The notes beneath the pieces were generated by a model. That model searched no databases. It worked only from the letters and a program-made list of their open reading frames with translations, and was not told where the DNA came from. From the NCBI GenBank assembly GCA_903813345.2, contig CAIIXF020000004.1, forward strand, positions 22,013,985 through 22,073,984: 60,000 nucleotides of DNA, in the 5' to 3' direction. Positions within the stretch are counted from its first letter, which is position 1; every line of letters begins with the position of its first letter. The DNA is from Owenia fusiformis (Eukaryota; Annelida; Polychaeta; Sabellida; Oweniidae). The position numbers and the translations under genes were made by a program. Positions 22,767-35,400 of this stretch are shown in pieces.

Positions 22767-25663
22767 ATAACTGTCTCCCCATTGTAAATATAGGAAATAA
22801 AACCTGGTTTTCAATGTCCTCCTACGGACACTGACCACTGTGGGACACTTAAATCTGTTACACCAGCATATGACTGTATGAAATCTGTTGCGATACCTTC
22901 CGTTCTCCTTTTTTATCATTACATGTATCCTTTGAAAATGTCTTCAAGTCGAAAGTCGATCATTCTCATCTTATAACTTATTGATCGACCTTGTACTTGA
23001 TGATGAACATGTTAACTTATCTATGATACGAAGTCATAGAGAAAATGAAGGTGCCATAGAAACCATTCTAAGAAAGCATCTATCTATATACTATACAGCT
23101 ATATAAAGACCTGGTGCAGCAAGACAACTCTCAAGTCTTCAGGTTTGTGAAGTAAGCATTCCTTAAAATGAACTTATAACTCATGGTCATAACCGTTTTC
23201 ATTACTCTACATTTTCCATGTGGCTGTTTTACCAAAATCATTTTGCAATGTGAATCTTGACTATCTACCTGATCACACATGATGAATCTTTTATTCCACA
23301 TTCTCATATCTGCATTATATCTCAAGGAAAGAAGAATCCATGGTAGATTTACTGAAATTGATATAGGCTCGTGCTGAGGCAAGCGCCATATCTCACTTGT
23401 GTTTAGTAGTAAGTGATAACGACAATATCCCAGATGCGAGTAGAAATAATCTTGATTTACGTCATTAAAAACTCACAATTCAGTCAAACTGATGTCATAC
23501 TTGGAATCTTCATGTAAAATTACATTTAGAAGTGTGGTTTTGAAAAGAGTTTATCAACTTTAAAAAATTAATTTTCTTTGAAAATGTGACTTCTAGGTCG
23601 GGGAGATTCCCCATAGACACCATGTTGTAAAACCACAAAAAGTGAAATATCTTTTCTTGTGTTGGGCAGATAATATTTTCTTTGACTGGACATATTTTAA
23701 TTTGTATAACTATCAGATACATAGGGGTAATATGAAAAGTGAAACCACTAAAACTGATGCATATTCAAGTTTAAGGGAATTTTGTAATACCCTGCCATGT
23801 TAATTCCCCCGAATCAGCCACCTGGTGGCGAAACTGGTAACTACCTACTCGCATCTGAGTAATTGACTGAGGTTTAAACGTTAGTTTATTAGTAGAAAAC
23901 CTGATGGGTTAATATTTATTGATGAAAATGAGAATTACCCGAGCAAAAGTTCAATACCCCTAAGGTGTTAATTTATTATAAAATTGCGTTAGAGAGGGTT
24001 TCAAACGACATATACGCAATTGTACAACAACACAAGAGGAGGGAAAGCCCCAGAGTTTAAAGATGACAGACATAAAAATTTCTCCGTCTAAAATGTCACT
24101 CGACTTTTTGGCAATTAAAAGTCCCTGCCTGCATTTAGTAGTCATATATTGTCATGTGCATAATTTTGAAACCATATCCTAATTATTTCACAAACCCTTT
24201 GTTGATTCTGCCATAGTTTCCGATTTGTAAACAGCATTAAAGCCTTTTTAATTGGGAACTTTTTTGAAATTACCTCTCTTGCTTACCACCTTCGTTCGTT
24301 CGAATTTTCATCGGCTAGTTATCAAATACTACACTTCGATGGGATGTTTTAATTGATATAGGCATATTCCGTACACCTTTCTTTATCTTGATGTGAAATG
24401 AGAAGCTATGATATTGGTTAACACGCCAGAAATGAAGATAATATTATTCGAAGCATATTTCGAAAATTTTGAAACCGCCATTGATGACGTCATTTGTTTG
24501 TCGACTTTTGACCAATCAGCGACGATGTCATCTCAATACAGATTTACATTATAAGCGTATGTCATCTTTGAACCCTGGTGTTTCTCCCCCTCTGAACAAC
24601 ACCATGAACACTGTGCACTGATTTTCGGCAGCATGATTTCCTATATACGACAGAAATAGGAGCGATTTGATTTAGAATTGTAAACAATTTACAGCATTAA
24701 AAACTCCGAACATTTAACTATTTTATTAATATCTTCGGAGAACGAGAATCAAATTGACCCATCTTCACTTTTTGATATGTTTGGATGTTTTCTAAGAGGT
24801 CCATGTACTCAGACCTTCACAATTTAAAGATCTTAATCAGTTCAAAATGTTCGGATTTTTTCTACTTTTGCCGTTCGGTAAATTACAACCGCGTTAAAAG
24901 TAAGCATCCCTATTTATCAATACAATTCATAACAACACTGCAAAACATCTCCTTCACACCGCGAGCCTTCATTTTTTAAAAAATGATCTCTTGTATTATC
25001 ACTGGTTTTGAGTTGTTACAAAGTTCTTGTCTGTTGCGTTTTTCTGAGACACTGTATATAAAGCATCATTTTTGACCGAAGTGTCATTAATACATATATT
25101 TTTGATATCTAACGAAGTGGTGTTGAAAAGTGGCCTCGAAATTTTTGCACATTTACATTGAGGTCTATGTTAATTTATTAGTCTTCACCCCCCCCCCCTG
25201 CAGAACAGTTTTAGAGTAATAATTCCAATTCTCCTAGTACATTGTATGTTACAATAACATGATTATTATCTTCAAAGTAAGAAGGGTTAGTTTTTTTCTT
25301 TTCCCTACTTCCAAAGATATTGGCGTTTAAATTTTGGAAATTCCACATTGGCTGCCATTTTAACCGCTATCAATATGGCTTACCTAGAATAATGCCAGTA
25401 TTTATCATATATATTATTATTTTTATATTATATTTATTAGTTACTTGAATACATTTAAGTTACATTAAGATAAAGAAAACAATTAATAGAAAAAATAAAT
25501 TGATTTGACAAACATGCATGACAACTTATAATAACAACTTTAATTCTTGAATAGAGAATGAGCATTGCTATCCTTACTTCCTGGACACCTTGTGTCTTGA
25601 ATAGTCAACTTTTGAGAATATTTAATGTAATTATATATTTATAACTTTGTTAGCATTAGTTCA
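22767..25663. other. Intergenic stretch, no gene recognised
   Basis: This is AT-rich DNA with only short frames and no exon I could connect. An inverted pair CAGATGCGAGTAG (near 23432) and CTACTCGCATCTG (near 23846) may mark a small element. A run of nine or more C lies near 25190. Confidence 0.45.
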
Positions 25664-26425
25664 CTTTCATCTTCCTTTAAGACTTCAACATTATAAGCCA
25701 CTTTCTTGCTTTTCAATACTGCGTTGTTTCTTATCACCTTACATCTTGAATAGTCTACTAAATGTATTTATATATTTATAACTTTGTGAGTATTGGTTCA
25801 CTATCATCCTCCTTTAAGACTGCAACATTATACGCCACTTTCTTGCTTTTCAATACTGCGTTGTTTCTAATCACCTTATATTGTCAATAGTCTTCTCAAT
25901 GTATCTATATATTTATAACTTTGTGAGTATTGGTTCACTATCATCCTCCTTTAAGACTTCAACATTATAAGCCACTTTCTTGCTTTTCAATATTGCGTTG
26001 CTTCTTATCACCTTTGTATCTTGAATAGTCTACTCAATGTATTTATATATTTATAACTTTGTGAGTATTGGTTCACTATCATCCTCCTTTAAGACTTCAA
26101 CATTATAAGCCACTTTCTTGCTTTTCAATACTGCGTTCTTTCTTATCACCTTATATCTTGAATAGTCTACTCAATGTATTTATATAACTTTGTGAGTAGT
26201 GGTTCACTATCATCCTCCTTTAAGACTTCAACATTATAAGCCACTTTCTTGCTTTTCAATACTGCGTTGTTTCTTATCACCTTACATTGTCAATAGTCTA
26301 CTCAATGTATTTATATATTTACAACTTTGTGAGTATTGGTTCACTATCATCCTCCTTTAAGACTTCAACATTATAAGCCACTTTCTTGCTTTTCAATACT
26401 GCGTTGTTTCTTATCACCACAGTAT
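25664..26425 (-). repeat. Six tandem copies of the SEC14-like terminal exon
   Basis: Units of about 131-141 bp carry the same minus-strand coding segment (anchors near 25705, 25842, 25979, 26117, 26248 and 26389). The shared reading is VIRNNAVLKSKKVAYNVEVL, followed by an acidic tail and Lys-Leu near the stop. Only the copy nearest the upstream exons (26425-26319) has a good acceptor (TTTGTAG) in the right phase. The other five have AAG at the junction, which would be out of phase. Differences are mostly substitutions and the coding frame is open in all six. The downstream copies would lie in the 3' UTR or beyond it. Confidence 0.9.
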
Positions 26426-29400
26426 CTACAAATAAAATGAAAGAATACAGATTGGTTAATATCATTGCATTGTTCCAAACAATCAAATCAAGAATAAAAA
26501 TAATGGTGATATGGTAAATTAGGGGCTTTATAGCCGGCCAAAAGATAATAATTTTTATATCGTTGGGACAATTTGTCATCGTCGGTTCCCACGCTCAATC
26601 ACTACGTTCTATCGAGGATAGGTCCGAAGCTTGATGAAGCAAGATGACAATTTGTTATGTGAAGAGGAATTATCCCCATGATGTATGGAAATAGTAATGG
26701 GTATACTGTAAAACCTGTAAAGTGAAACACCTCTGTGTCAATCCTTCAGAAGTGGAACATTGTTCAAAACCCCAAAAACTATTTGCTTATTGTTAAATGA
26801 ATGTAAGTGGAATTCCACTTTTTAGAGGGAGCAAATATGTTCCATTTTAACAACAGATTTTACAGTTGATGAAGTTCAGATTTTTCGCAGTTGTACTTAC
26901 ATGTGCCAACTTTGCTACATATTTTGCTTCCAGACTCTGGGCATACGTCGCAGTTTACCTTGCTCATTGGCTCCACGGGTTCAACATCACCGGATTCAGC
27001 CTGTAGTCAATGTAATCAATATATATATCAATATCTTAACAGTTTTTAGTACTTTGTTCATTGATTCAAAAGGTTCAACCTCACCAGATTCAGCCTATGT
27101 ATACGATAGTCAATCAAATCAATACATCAATTTCAAGTTTAACCATAGTAATCACGAGCTTATATCGATATATATGTGAAGCCCTAATAATTATAATTAT
27201 TAACATGTAAAAACACTGTAAACCCAGAATGGTTAAAACTTCAAACGAGGCCTTTCATAATCTTCGCAAAGAGAAATCTTTATATAAATTAATAAACATT
27301 GGTTACCTTAAAATTTATCCCGATTTCGAGCTCTCCATCTTTACTTAGAACGAACCATCTATAAAATAACAATAGTCTAGCTTTATTCAATTTACCACAT
27401 TGGTTCGTTTGTGCGTAATGTCGTTCGTAGCGCCCTCTTTAACCCAGTAATATTACCTTAGAATTTTGAAACTCCGGTTTCTGGAGGAGTAAAAATCTAT
27501 TTTTAAATCTTTGAATATAGCTCCTCAAATAATTCTGTAGTAATGATATCTTTAGAAAAAATGTTTTATTACATATGAATATATGTTCATTTTTTACTTA
27601 TGTACCATAAATAATTACATTACTTTTCCAGCCATTTATCTATGGTATACCGTGAAAGAAATTATGGTCCCCCGGGGATTATGGTCCCCCTTTTTAAAGG
27701 CCCTTACTGGCCCCGATTGGATCACTTAACACAATGGAGATTAGGACCATAAATTAATGGGACCTCCTACCCTTTGACAGTACATCTGAAACATTACGTG
27801 TAAAATTATGGCAATTAATTCCATGCTCATTTCTACTTTTTATCATAAGAAAGGGAAACTGTCGTCTGAAATCTGGACAATTTTGAAAAATGTTTAAGAC
27901 CTAACTACAATGTGGCCCAACGGATAAACATTTGCTGGCAATTTTTGAACTTGCCACTATATTTGAAAAATTAAAATGCTACAATGAACGAAACGCGACT
28001 TACTCGGCGAACTACCTGCATACTGAACTGGCCATTCGTTTATCATATGATCATTGCTTAATTCTATATATTCATTGGAAAACAAATAAGATTCGATAGC
28101 TTGTACAAAATAACGTTGCAGAATGAAACAAATTGGCTTTCCATATCTGTAGTAGAGCTTATTTACATCGACATCTCTCATTACAGTTTAATTTTGCGCT
28201 TCTAACGAACTAATCAAATTAGTTATTATTTTTTGAACAATTGTAGTGTAGGAGTAAATTAAAAAAAAGATTCAGCCATTAACATGTTTACCACATACAT
28301 TATCTCGCGAGGGGAACTTGCAGTTGCTAAAATACAGAGACGGAATCGGTAGCCATATCAGTGACGATAAACCAGCCAACAATCTCGAAACATTCATTTC
28401 CAAATAAAGACACTGATCAACATAAATATCAAAACCGTTTACATGATTGAGAATCCTATTGTGGCGACCTCGACTGCAACACTAATTTCTTTGCCCCTTC
28501 CGATTTCAACTTTGGTGTAATCGGAGTTTAGCTCATAATCGGCAAAGTTTGGCGCTATGTAAAACGATTCAGGAATCTTTGTTGGGTAGATGATCTATGA
28601 AACAAGATTAGAAAATGGTTGATTGGAATTAATATAATTATTATAAATATATATATATACATGGAAACATTGATGTTTTCTCAATAACAGGCATGATATA
28701 ATGACTTTTTGTAATTAAGGATCTTGAGAATTTACAATTTAAAACTTTTCCGACCTACACTTATGACATACGCTATTGGAGTCTAGTAGTATTTCCCAAT
28801 ATTACTCTACCTTACTGCTAAACTTTGGGTCGCCATCTTCATCAACCAAAGTTCCCCCATAATGACCTATAAGTTGGTCATCATCTATGAACTTCTTTAA
28901 ATCCTTTGGATCTAAGGAATACAAAGCAGATTGCTATTTAAGTACGATCGCCGAAAATACAGCCATGTTAAAAAGTCATCCTCCGAACGCAAGGATTCAG
29001 AATTCATTCACTCTGGATTTATTTAAGTATGTTTAGGCTGGAGCCGCGTATGGAGGATGGCGAATAGCTCATGATTTTAGGACCTTCACCTCGACCGTTC
29101 ATAGAAACGCAGACCACTTTTAAACAATTGATTGCGCTGCGTATAGAACTTACTGAATCGGTTATAGTTCAGAAATATACATTTATTAAACTAGTCAAAA
29201 CTAATCAAAGTCACAACTATAAATGTTACAGTTTTTGCAGATGAAGTATACTTAAAGAAATCCATGACCAATGCAGAACAAGGACATGCACTCCCCTCCA
29301 CAAGTTTGACAACTGGAAGTCCCCTTTGGGCCACTGTGTTAAGCGATTATCTTTATGTGTTTAACGATTTAAAAATAGTCATCACTATTGTAATAATTAG

Positions 29401-32400
29401 GAAACTGAATTAAAATCCTGAATGTCATTTGAATGTCACCAAATGAAAACTTCCGGTTGTCAAACTTTGGAGGGGAGTGTATTTATTTGCTAAACTTATG
29501 GAGGGGAGTGTATTTATTTGCTAAACTTATGGAGGGGAGTGTATTTATTTGCTAAACTTATGGAGGGGAGTGTATTTATTTGCTAAACTTATGGAGGGGA
29601 GTGTATTTATTTGCTAAACTTATGGAGGGGAGTATATTTATTTGCTAAACTTATGGAGGGGAGTGTATTTATTTGCTAAACTTATGGAGGGGAGTGTATT
29701 TATTTGCTAAACTTATGGAGGGGAGTGTATTTATTTGCTAAACTTATGGAGGGGAGTGTATTTATTTGCTAAACTTATGGAGGGGAGTGTATTTATTTGC
29801 TAAACTTATGGAGGGGAGTGTATTTATTTGCTAAACTTATGGAGGGAGTGTATTTATTTGCTAAACTTATGGAGGGGAGTGTATTTATTTGCTAAACTTA
29901 TGGAGGGGAGTGTATATGTAAATTGCAAAGCTATAATTTAATGCATTTTTAGTTTTTAGTTTCATTTTTCATAAAACCCAGTTAATTTCTATGGCCTTGG
30001 GTTAATTTAAATTAATCAATAGACTTATAGTTCATACCTAAAAGACAAAGGTACTCAGTTTTAACTCTACATTTTCTGCCCTTTTCTCTTTTAATGATCA
30101 AGAAATTGAACGTGTAAATAAATATAAATATCTGGGGGTAATTCTTACTGATAATTTTGATATCAACACAATTTACCTCAAAGAACAATCACGAAAGGCA
30201 ATATTCAATATCAAACAAATTATTGATATTATGATTTCTCTCGTGTGTCAAACAAGAATATCGTCTGGTTCCAGTGAAGATGTTCTACTTGCTTATAATC
30301 TACGGGGGCGGTTCTGATAAAATCAAGAGGGGCAAACCGCTGAAAAAAATTAATTGGCCTCTGTACTAGATCCGATCATCTGATATTAGCCGAACAGACA
30401 ATTACAAATGAATGGATGGTCACTTTTTCTATAATTTATATTCTTAGATAACATTTGTTTTAAAAAGGATACATTAGTTTTCAATATCATAAATCCCTCT
30501 ATAGGTTTGACAGACTTAACTGCCAACAGGTTCTTTTATTTTTTGCACCTCCAAATTGTCCCAATATTTTGGAAGAAGGGGCTTTAAGATATCAATATTG
30601 TGTTCAATAAATTTAAATTCGATTTTCTATTTATTAACTTACATGTTTGTTAGAACTTCGGATTGATGGATATTTGTTACATGAATCGTGGCAATTTCCC
30701 ACCTATTGTAAATGGTGAAAATTCAGAAAAGGGAGAGAACTAGTTTGGTGTGATAGGGGGGTTACAAAGCACATAGTAAATTGTTTTCTCTATGACACAT
30801 GCAAAACAAGCTTTACAAAGCACAATATAATTCACTGATTTACTTAAAACATGCGATGCAGAGTACTTTATATAAAATATCGCTTACTTGTAAGAACAGT
30901 CAATGCTGTTTCATTGTTTTTTATTTTTTATTTGTTTATTTTATCCACCATTGTTAACATTTATAAAATGCTGAAATCATCGACTTTCAACAAGAATTGA
31001 AAGCCAATGCTAAAACTATCCCTACCTTTCAAAAATTCAAGTTTTGACAATGTCTCTTTCGGAATTAAGTACTTGACGAGCTTTAGGAATATATGCAGTA
31101 CTGTCGATCCTAAAACAAGATGGTATATATATTTTAACAGTATTACATCATTAAACACGCTAGTCAACTCAATCTCCCTGCATTTCGTTCAGTGCTATCG
31201 TGTCTTCCCTTTTGCAGATGTTTGATTTATCGGGATATTGAGCTAGCTCATTACTGTTATTCTGGCAAAAAGTTCAAAGCTAATCGTTTTCTTCGGATTT
31301 CAATATTTTTCTTACCTTTTCAGGACGAATATAGGGTTGTGACCTCAAAACTACGGAATGAATGCCGGAGTGAGATCCTTGGGAAACTCTCTACAGACCA
31401 TTTCTCACCCCCCCCCCCTAATAAAATATACAGGGGGTACTATTAGACACCTTTATATCTCAGACACTAATAGAGATATAGACTTGAAATTTTAAGTAAA
31501 ATGAAACGTAAGAACCTGATTATCAAATTATGTTGCCATAGCAACTGAAATGTTAGACATATTACATATATGGCATGATGAATTATTAAATCTTCACTTC
31601 TAATTATGCTTTGTGCTATAGATAGTTTAGAATCAAGCATATGAACAAGGAAACCAGACAAAATAAAAGGCGTCGTATAGTACCCCTGTAGATTTTAATA
31701 GGGGGTATGAGAAATGGTCTGTAGAGAGTTGCCCAAGGGTGCCGCTCCGAAGAAAACGACTGATCCTCAAAAAAATCTCCCGGACTATGTTTCCTTGTGA
31801 AAATATAAAAGAGAAATGCCTTGTTTAGAAATATGACTGTTGGAAATTCCAGGAACCTTTTTTAAAAAGGAGATTAAATGTCTCGATTTTAATCAAATGG
31901 CGTAATTTGCAAGTTTCTTATTATTATGGTCCCGGGTATAAATGCATCATGGATCTGCGGAGACGTAAGCAAAGAACGCATCGAACGAAATGCCACGGAA
32001 CTTGTATCTAACTGGGGATGTCAAAATGCATGGCGGGGATGTAACCTCTAAACTCATTTATTATTCCTAAACATGTTAAGATACAAAACTAATAAATTTA
32101 GATTAAATTGACGCTTGAATGAACAAGTAAATTGACGTTTTCACATTCCATTTGCTCTTCAAATTATACAAAATCACCATGGCTTTACAGTTATAAAGTG
32201 TGGTCGCAAAATGCTAACAATTTCGTCACTCCTTTATTTTATAGATTTAGATTTTTAGATTTGACGCACTAACATTTGGTGTCAAGTGCATTAGAATCAT
32301 ATCTTGTCCGATGTGTATTGCAATGACAGCAGTAATTTTTAAAAGAAACTATTTTTATGCTATTTGATACTCTATTCTTAACCTTTTTTGCCCTCGTGTT

Positions 32401-35400
32401 TAGATATAACTCATTTGAAGTGACGAATTTGACAAATTTGGTACACACTTTAATAGCCTTAAATTACCATTTAAAATTAGCACTTTGTTCACAATCTCCG
32501 GGAAGTTTTTTTCCATGATTGGATTAAACTGTTTTTCGAAATCAAGATCTGAAAGAAAAATTGTTTCATATGTATTATTATAATTGCTGGAATTCCATTT
32601 TCATGATTAACTAGTGTTGCACCATGTGATCAATTACATTGTCCTGATTGGCTAGTTGCACCATGTGATCAAATTCATCGTCCTGATTGGTTAGTGTTGC
32701 ACTGTGTGATAATGGAATAATTTACACCAGTTACCTTATTCAAATGATAGTTTTTGAATGTTAAATATTGTCTAATATTGTCTTTTTGCAAAAAATGTAA
32801 GATATAATTAACAAAACTTACTTTTAAATTTAAAATACTGCCATGTAGTATAAATTGCAAAAACCTTATTATAAACATGCATGTAATTACAAATTAAAGT
32901 TGTTAGTGAATATTTACTTTGTTTAGACAGCACGTCCATCGATATCCTGTTGTAATCGCAAACCAATGTCAATCCCTTATAGGGCTGAAAAGGACAGTTG
33001 AGTTTAGGAATGTAAAATACAAGTATTGCGCACGTAATGTGAATACGTGCGTTTCTTGACCAGGTCGTTTGAACAGTACACAGCAATTGTGTATATGTAC
33101 TTACGAAAAAGGGTTGTGAATAACCCTAACAGTTAACTGCTTTGTTTTATACCGCAAATCTATGATTTTAACTGGTGAAAATAAAACATCTTTCCAAAAT
33201 TAGCTATCGTATTTGCTACCATCTTGTTGCACAGACATATTGACTGTGTAAAGTGTCATTGAGTACGAAGATGTAAGTAATAAATTCTTCATTTACTTTT
33301 GAAGTAGATCTCACAACAGCGTCCGCCATTTCCAATTCGTAACATAACCACCACATGAAGTCTTTGGTTTGAATGCATCGGAACAATCCTATAAATATTT
33401 TTTTTTAATTTTTAAATAAAACACAAAAATAAATAAATTATTGATTGGCAATAGAAATCTAAAGTTTGGTAAAAACACTAACCATCAAATCCTTCCTTTC
33501 TCATCAAAGGAACAGAATTTTCTAACAACTTTCAAAAATAATGAGTATGTAATAATATAATAAGTTGCGTATTTGGTTGTAAGTTGGTAGGTGTGGTGTG
33601 CCAAAAGTTGTGCAGTTTGACAAAAGGTTGAAGACAATTTGTCCATCTATTGGTGAAACTAGATACTGTTTCATTCCACCCTTTGTTGAATTTATCCGAA
33701 ACGTGTTTATATGAATCTACCATGAATCCACTTACCTTTCATATCAGCACCGGTGTAATTAAGGTAAACTATCGGAGATCCGTTTTTTGCCTTACCAATT
33801 GGAAGAGAAATATTCGGTAGTAATTTTAGTACTTCTGGTGTCTGACGATTTTGATGATTTTCTATGTCGATTTCTTCTCGCCATTTTAAACACTACAAAG
33901 ATAAATAAAATCAAACATATTCTCATATCGCCCATGAGTAAAGAGTATCTTACAATGTACATGTACTACATACATTTAAGAGCTCGTCGCTCCATGTATT
34001 TGGATCATATTCGAAAATATATTTGACTGTTTTTCTAAAATTAAATGGGTTCCATAACTGGAGGAATCGTATAAGTATATGTGAACTTTGAGATACAAGC
34101 ATGGACAAGTTGGCGCAACGTTAGTTTATAGTGAGAAAAATAAGGTGCGGCATGAATGAGTGTATGGTGCGGAATTAATGGTCATTTTTGAATTTAAATT
34201 TGTGATATTTCTGAAACTTAGCCAATCTGGGTCTTCGAATATATCCATATAGTTAAGATGTTGACACCTTATATCAATAAAATTGTGGAAATATTTAGAA
34301 GGGGCCCATATCTGATGAACATTCCCGAATTTTTATAAAATCACACAAAAACTGTCTGGCTTTCGAGATGTAAAAAAATTGTATGGATAGTGTATTTTGA
34401 ACACCATTTCTTATGAATGCTAGAGACGCTGTATAAAAACGACAATTTCAATCTGGAAGGTTCAATGCAAACTGCGTCACTATAGAATAAATAAATTACA
34501 CTACACTACCATTTTCACAATTTTATTAATAGTAGGTGTTAACTTCTTCACATCTATGGATATATTTTAAGACCCAAAATGGGCGTAGTTTTAGAAATAT
34601 CACAAATTTAAAATAAAGAATGACCGTTAATTCCGCACCATTCATTCATTCATGCCGCACCCAATGTTTCTCACAGGCTCCCTCTGCACAGTCTGCATAG
34701 GGTGCGTATATAGCAACTCACTCACCTGTCGTAACATTTTCTCTGCTTTTGCGACATCAAAATCACGAGCTGGAATCAAAGAAGCCAAATATATAGCCAA
34801 TTGCAATATCCAGGATTGACTATTTTAAGCCGATCCTGTAGAATCTTTGAATATGTAAGATAAGAATTTTTTAGTTCCTTGTTTAAAAATCCTAAAGACG
34901 TACTGGCCTACACTTACAATGGAGCTAAACTATCTAAAATATAAACTTGATATAAAGCACACAACATCTTGTCGATAGTGCTTAGATACTAGCTTTGAAC
35001 TTCTTAAATGCAGACTCTAAATTATTTTCAATATTCTTCTCATAGAGCAACACAATACACATTCAACATCAATTCAACCAGAAACGTTTTGCAAGGGTTT
35101 TACAACGTCAACATTTTGACTTGCATAAGCACCTGCTCAAAAGTGAAATAAGGCTATTGTCTTACATACCTCTGAGAAACCGGAGTAAGTATTCATCATC
35201 GACCACTGGGTTCGAGGAAACATCACATGCATTTCCTTTTATCTGAAATAAAAATGAATAAATTGTATTTCACACATGGCTAGGCAAGGTATGTGTACGA
35301 ACAGAGAATTTCTGAGTGAAAGCAGTGCATGAAATAATTAAGGGCCATGCAAAGATTTGGAAACAACACCTTTATGGTATGATTTAGCAAACAATGCACA

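Noticed and set aside
26901-27179. Plus-strand 92-codon frame
   Set aside because: It is antisense to the SEC14-like penultimate exon (27000-26901) and its partial duplicate.
29463-29914. Regular repeat resembling a CRISPR array
   Set aside because: The 31-bp units are contiguous with no unique spacers, the host is a eukaryote, and the unit contains a transposon end.
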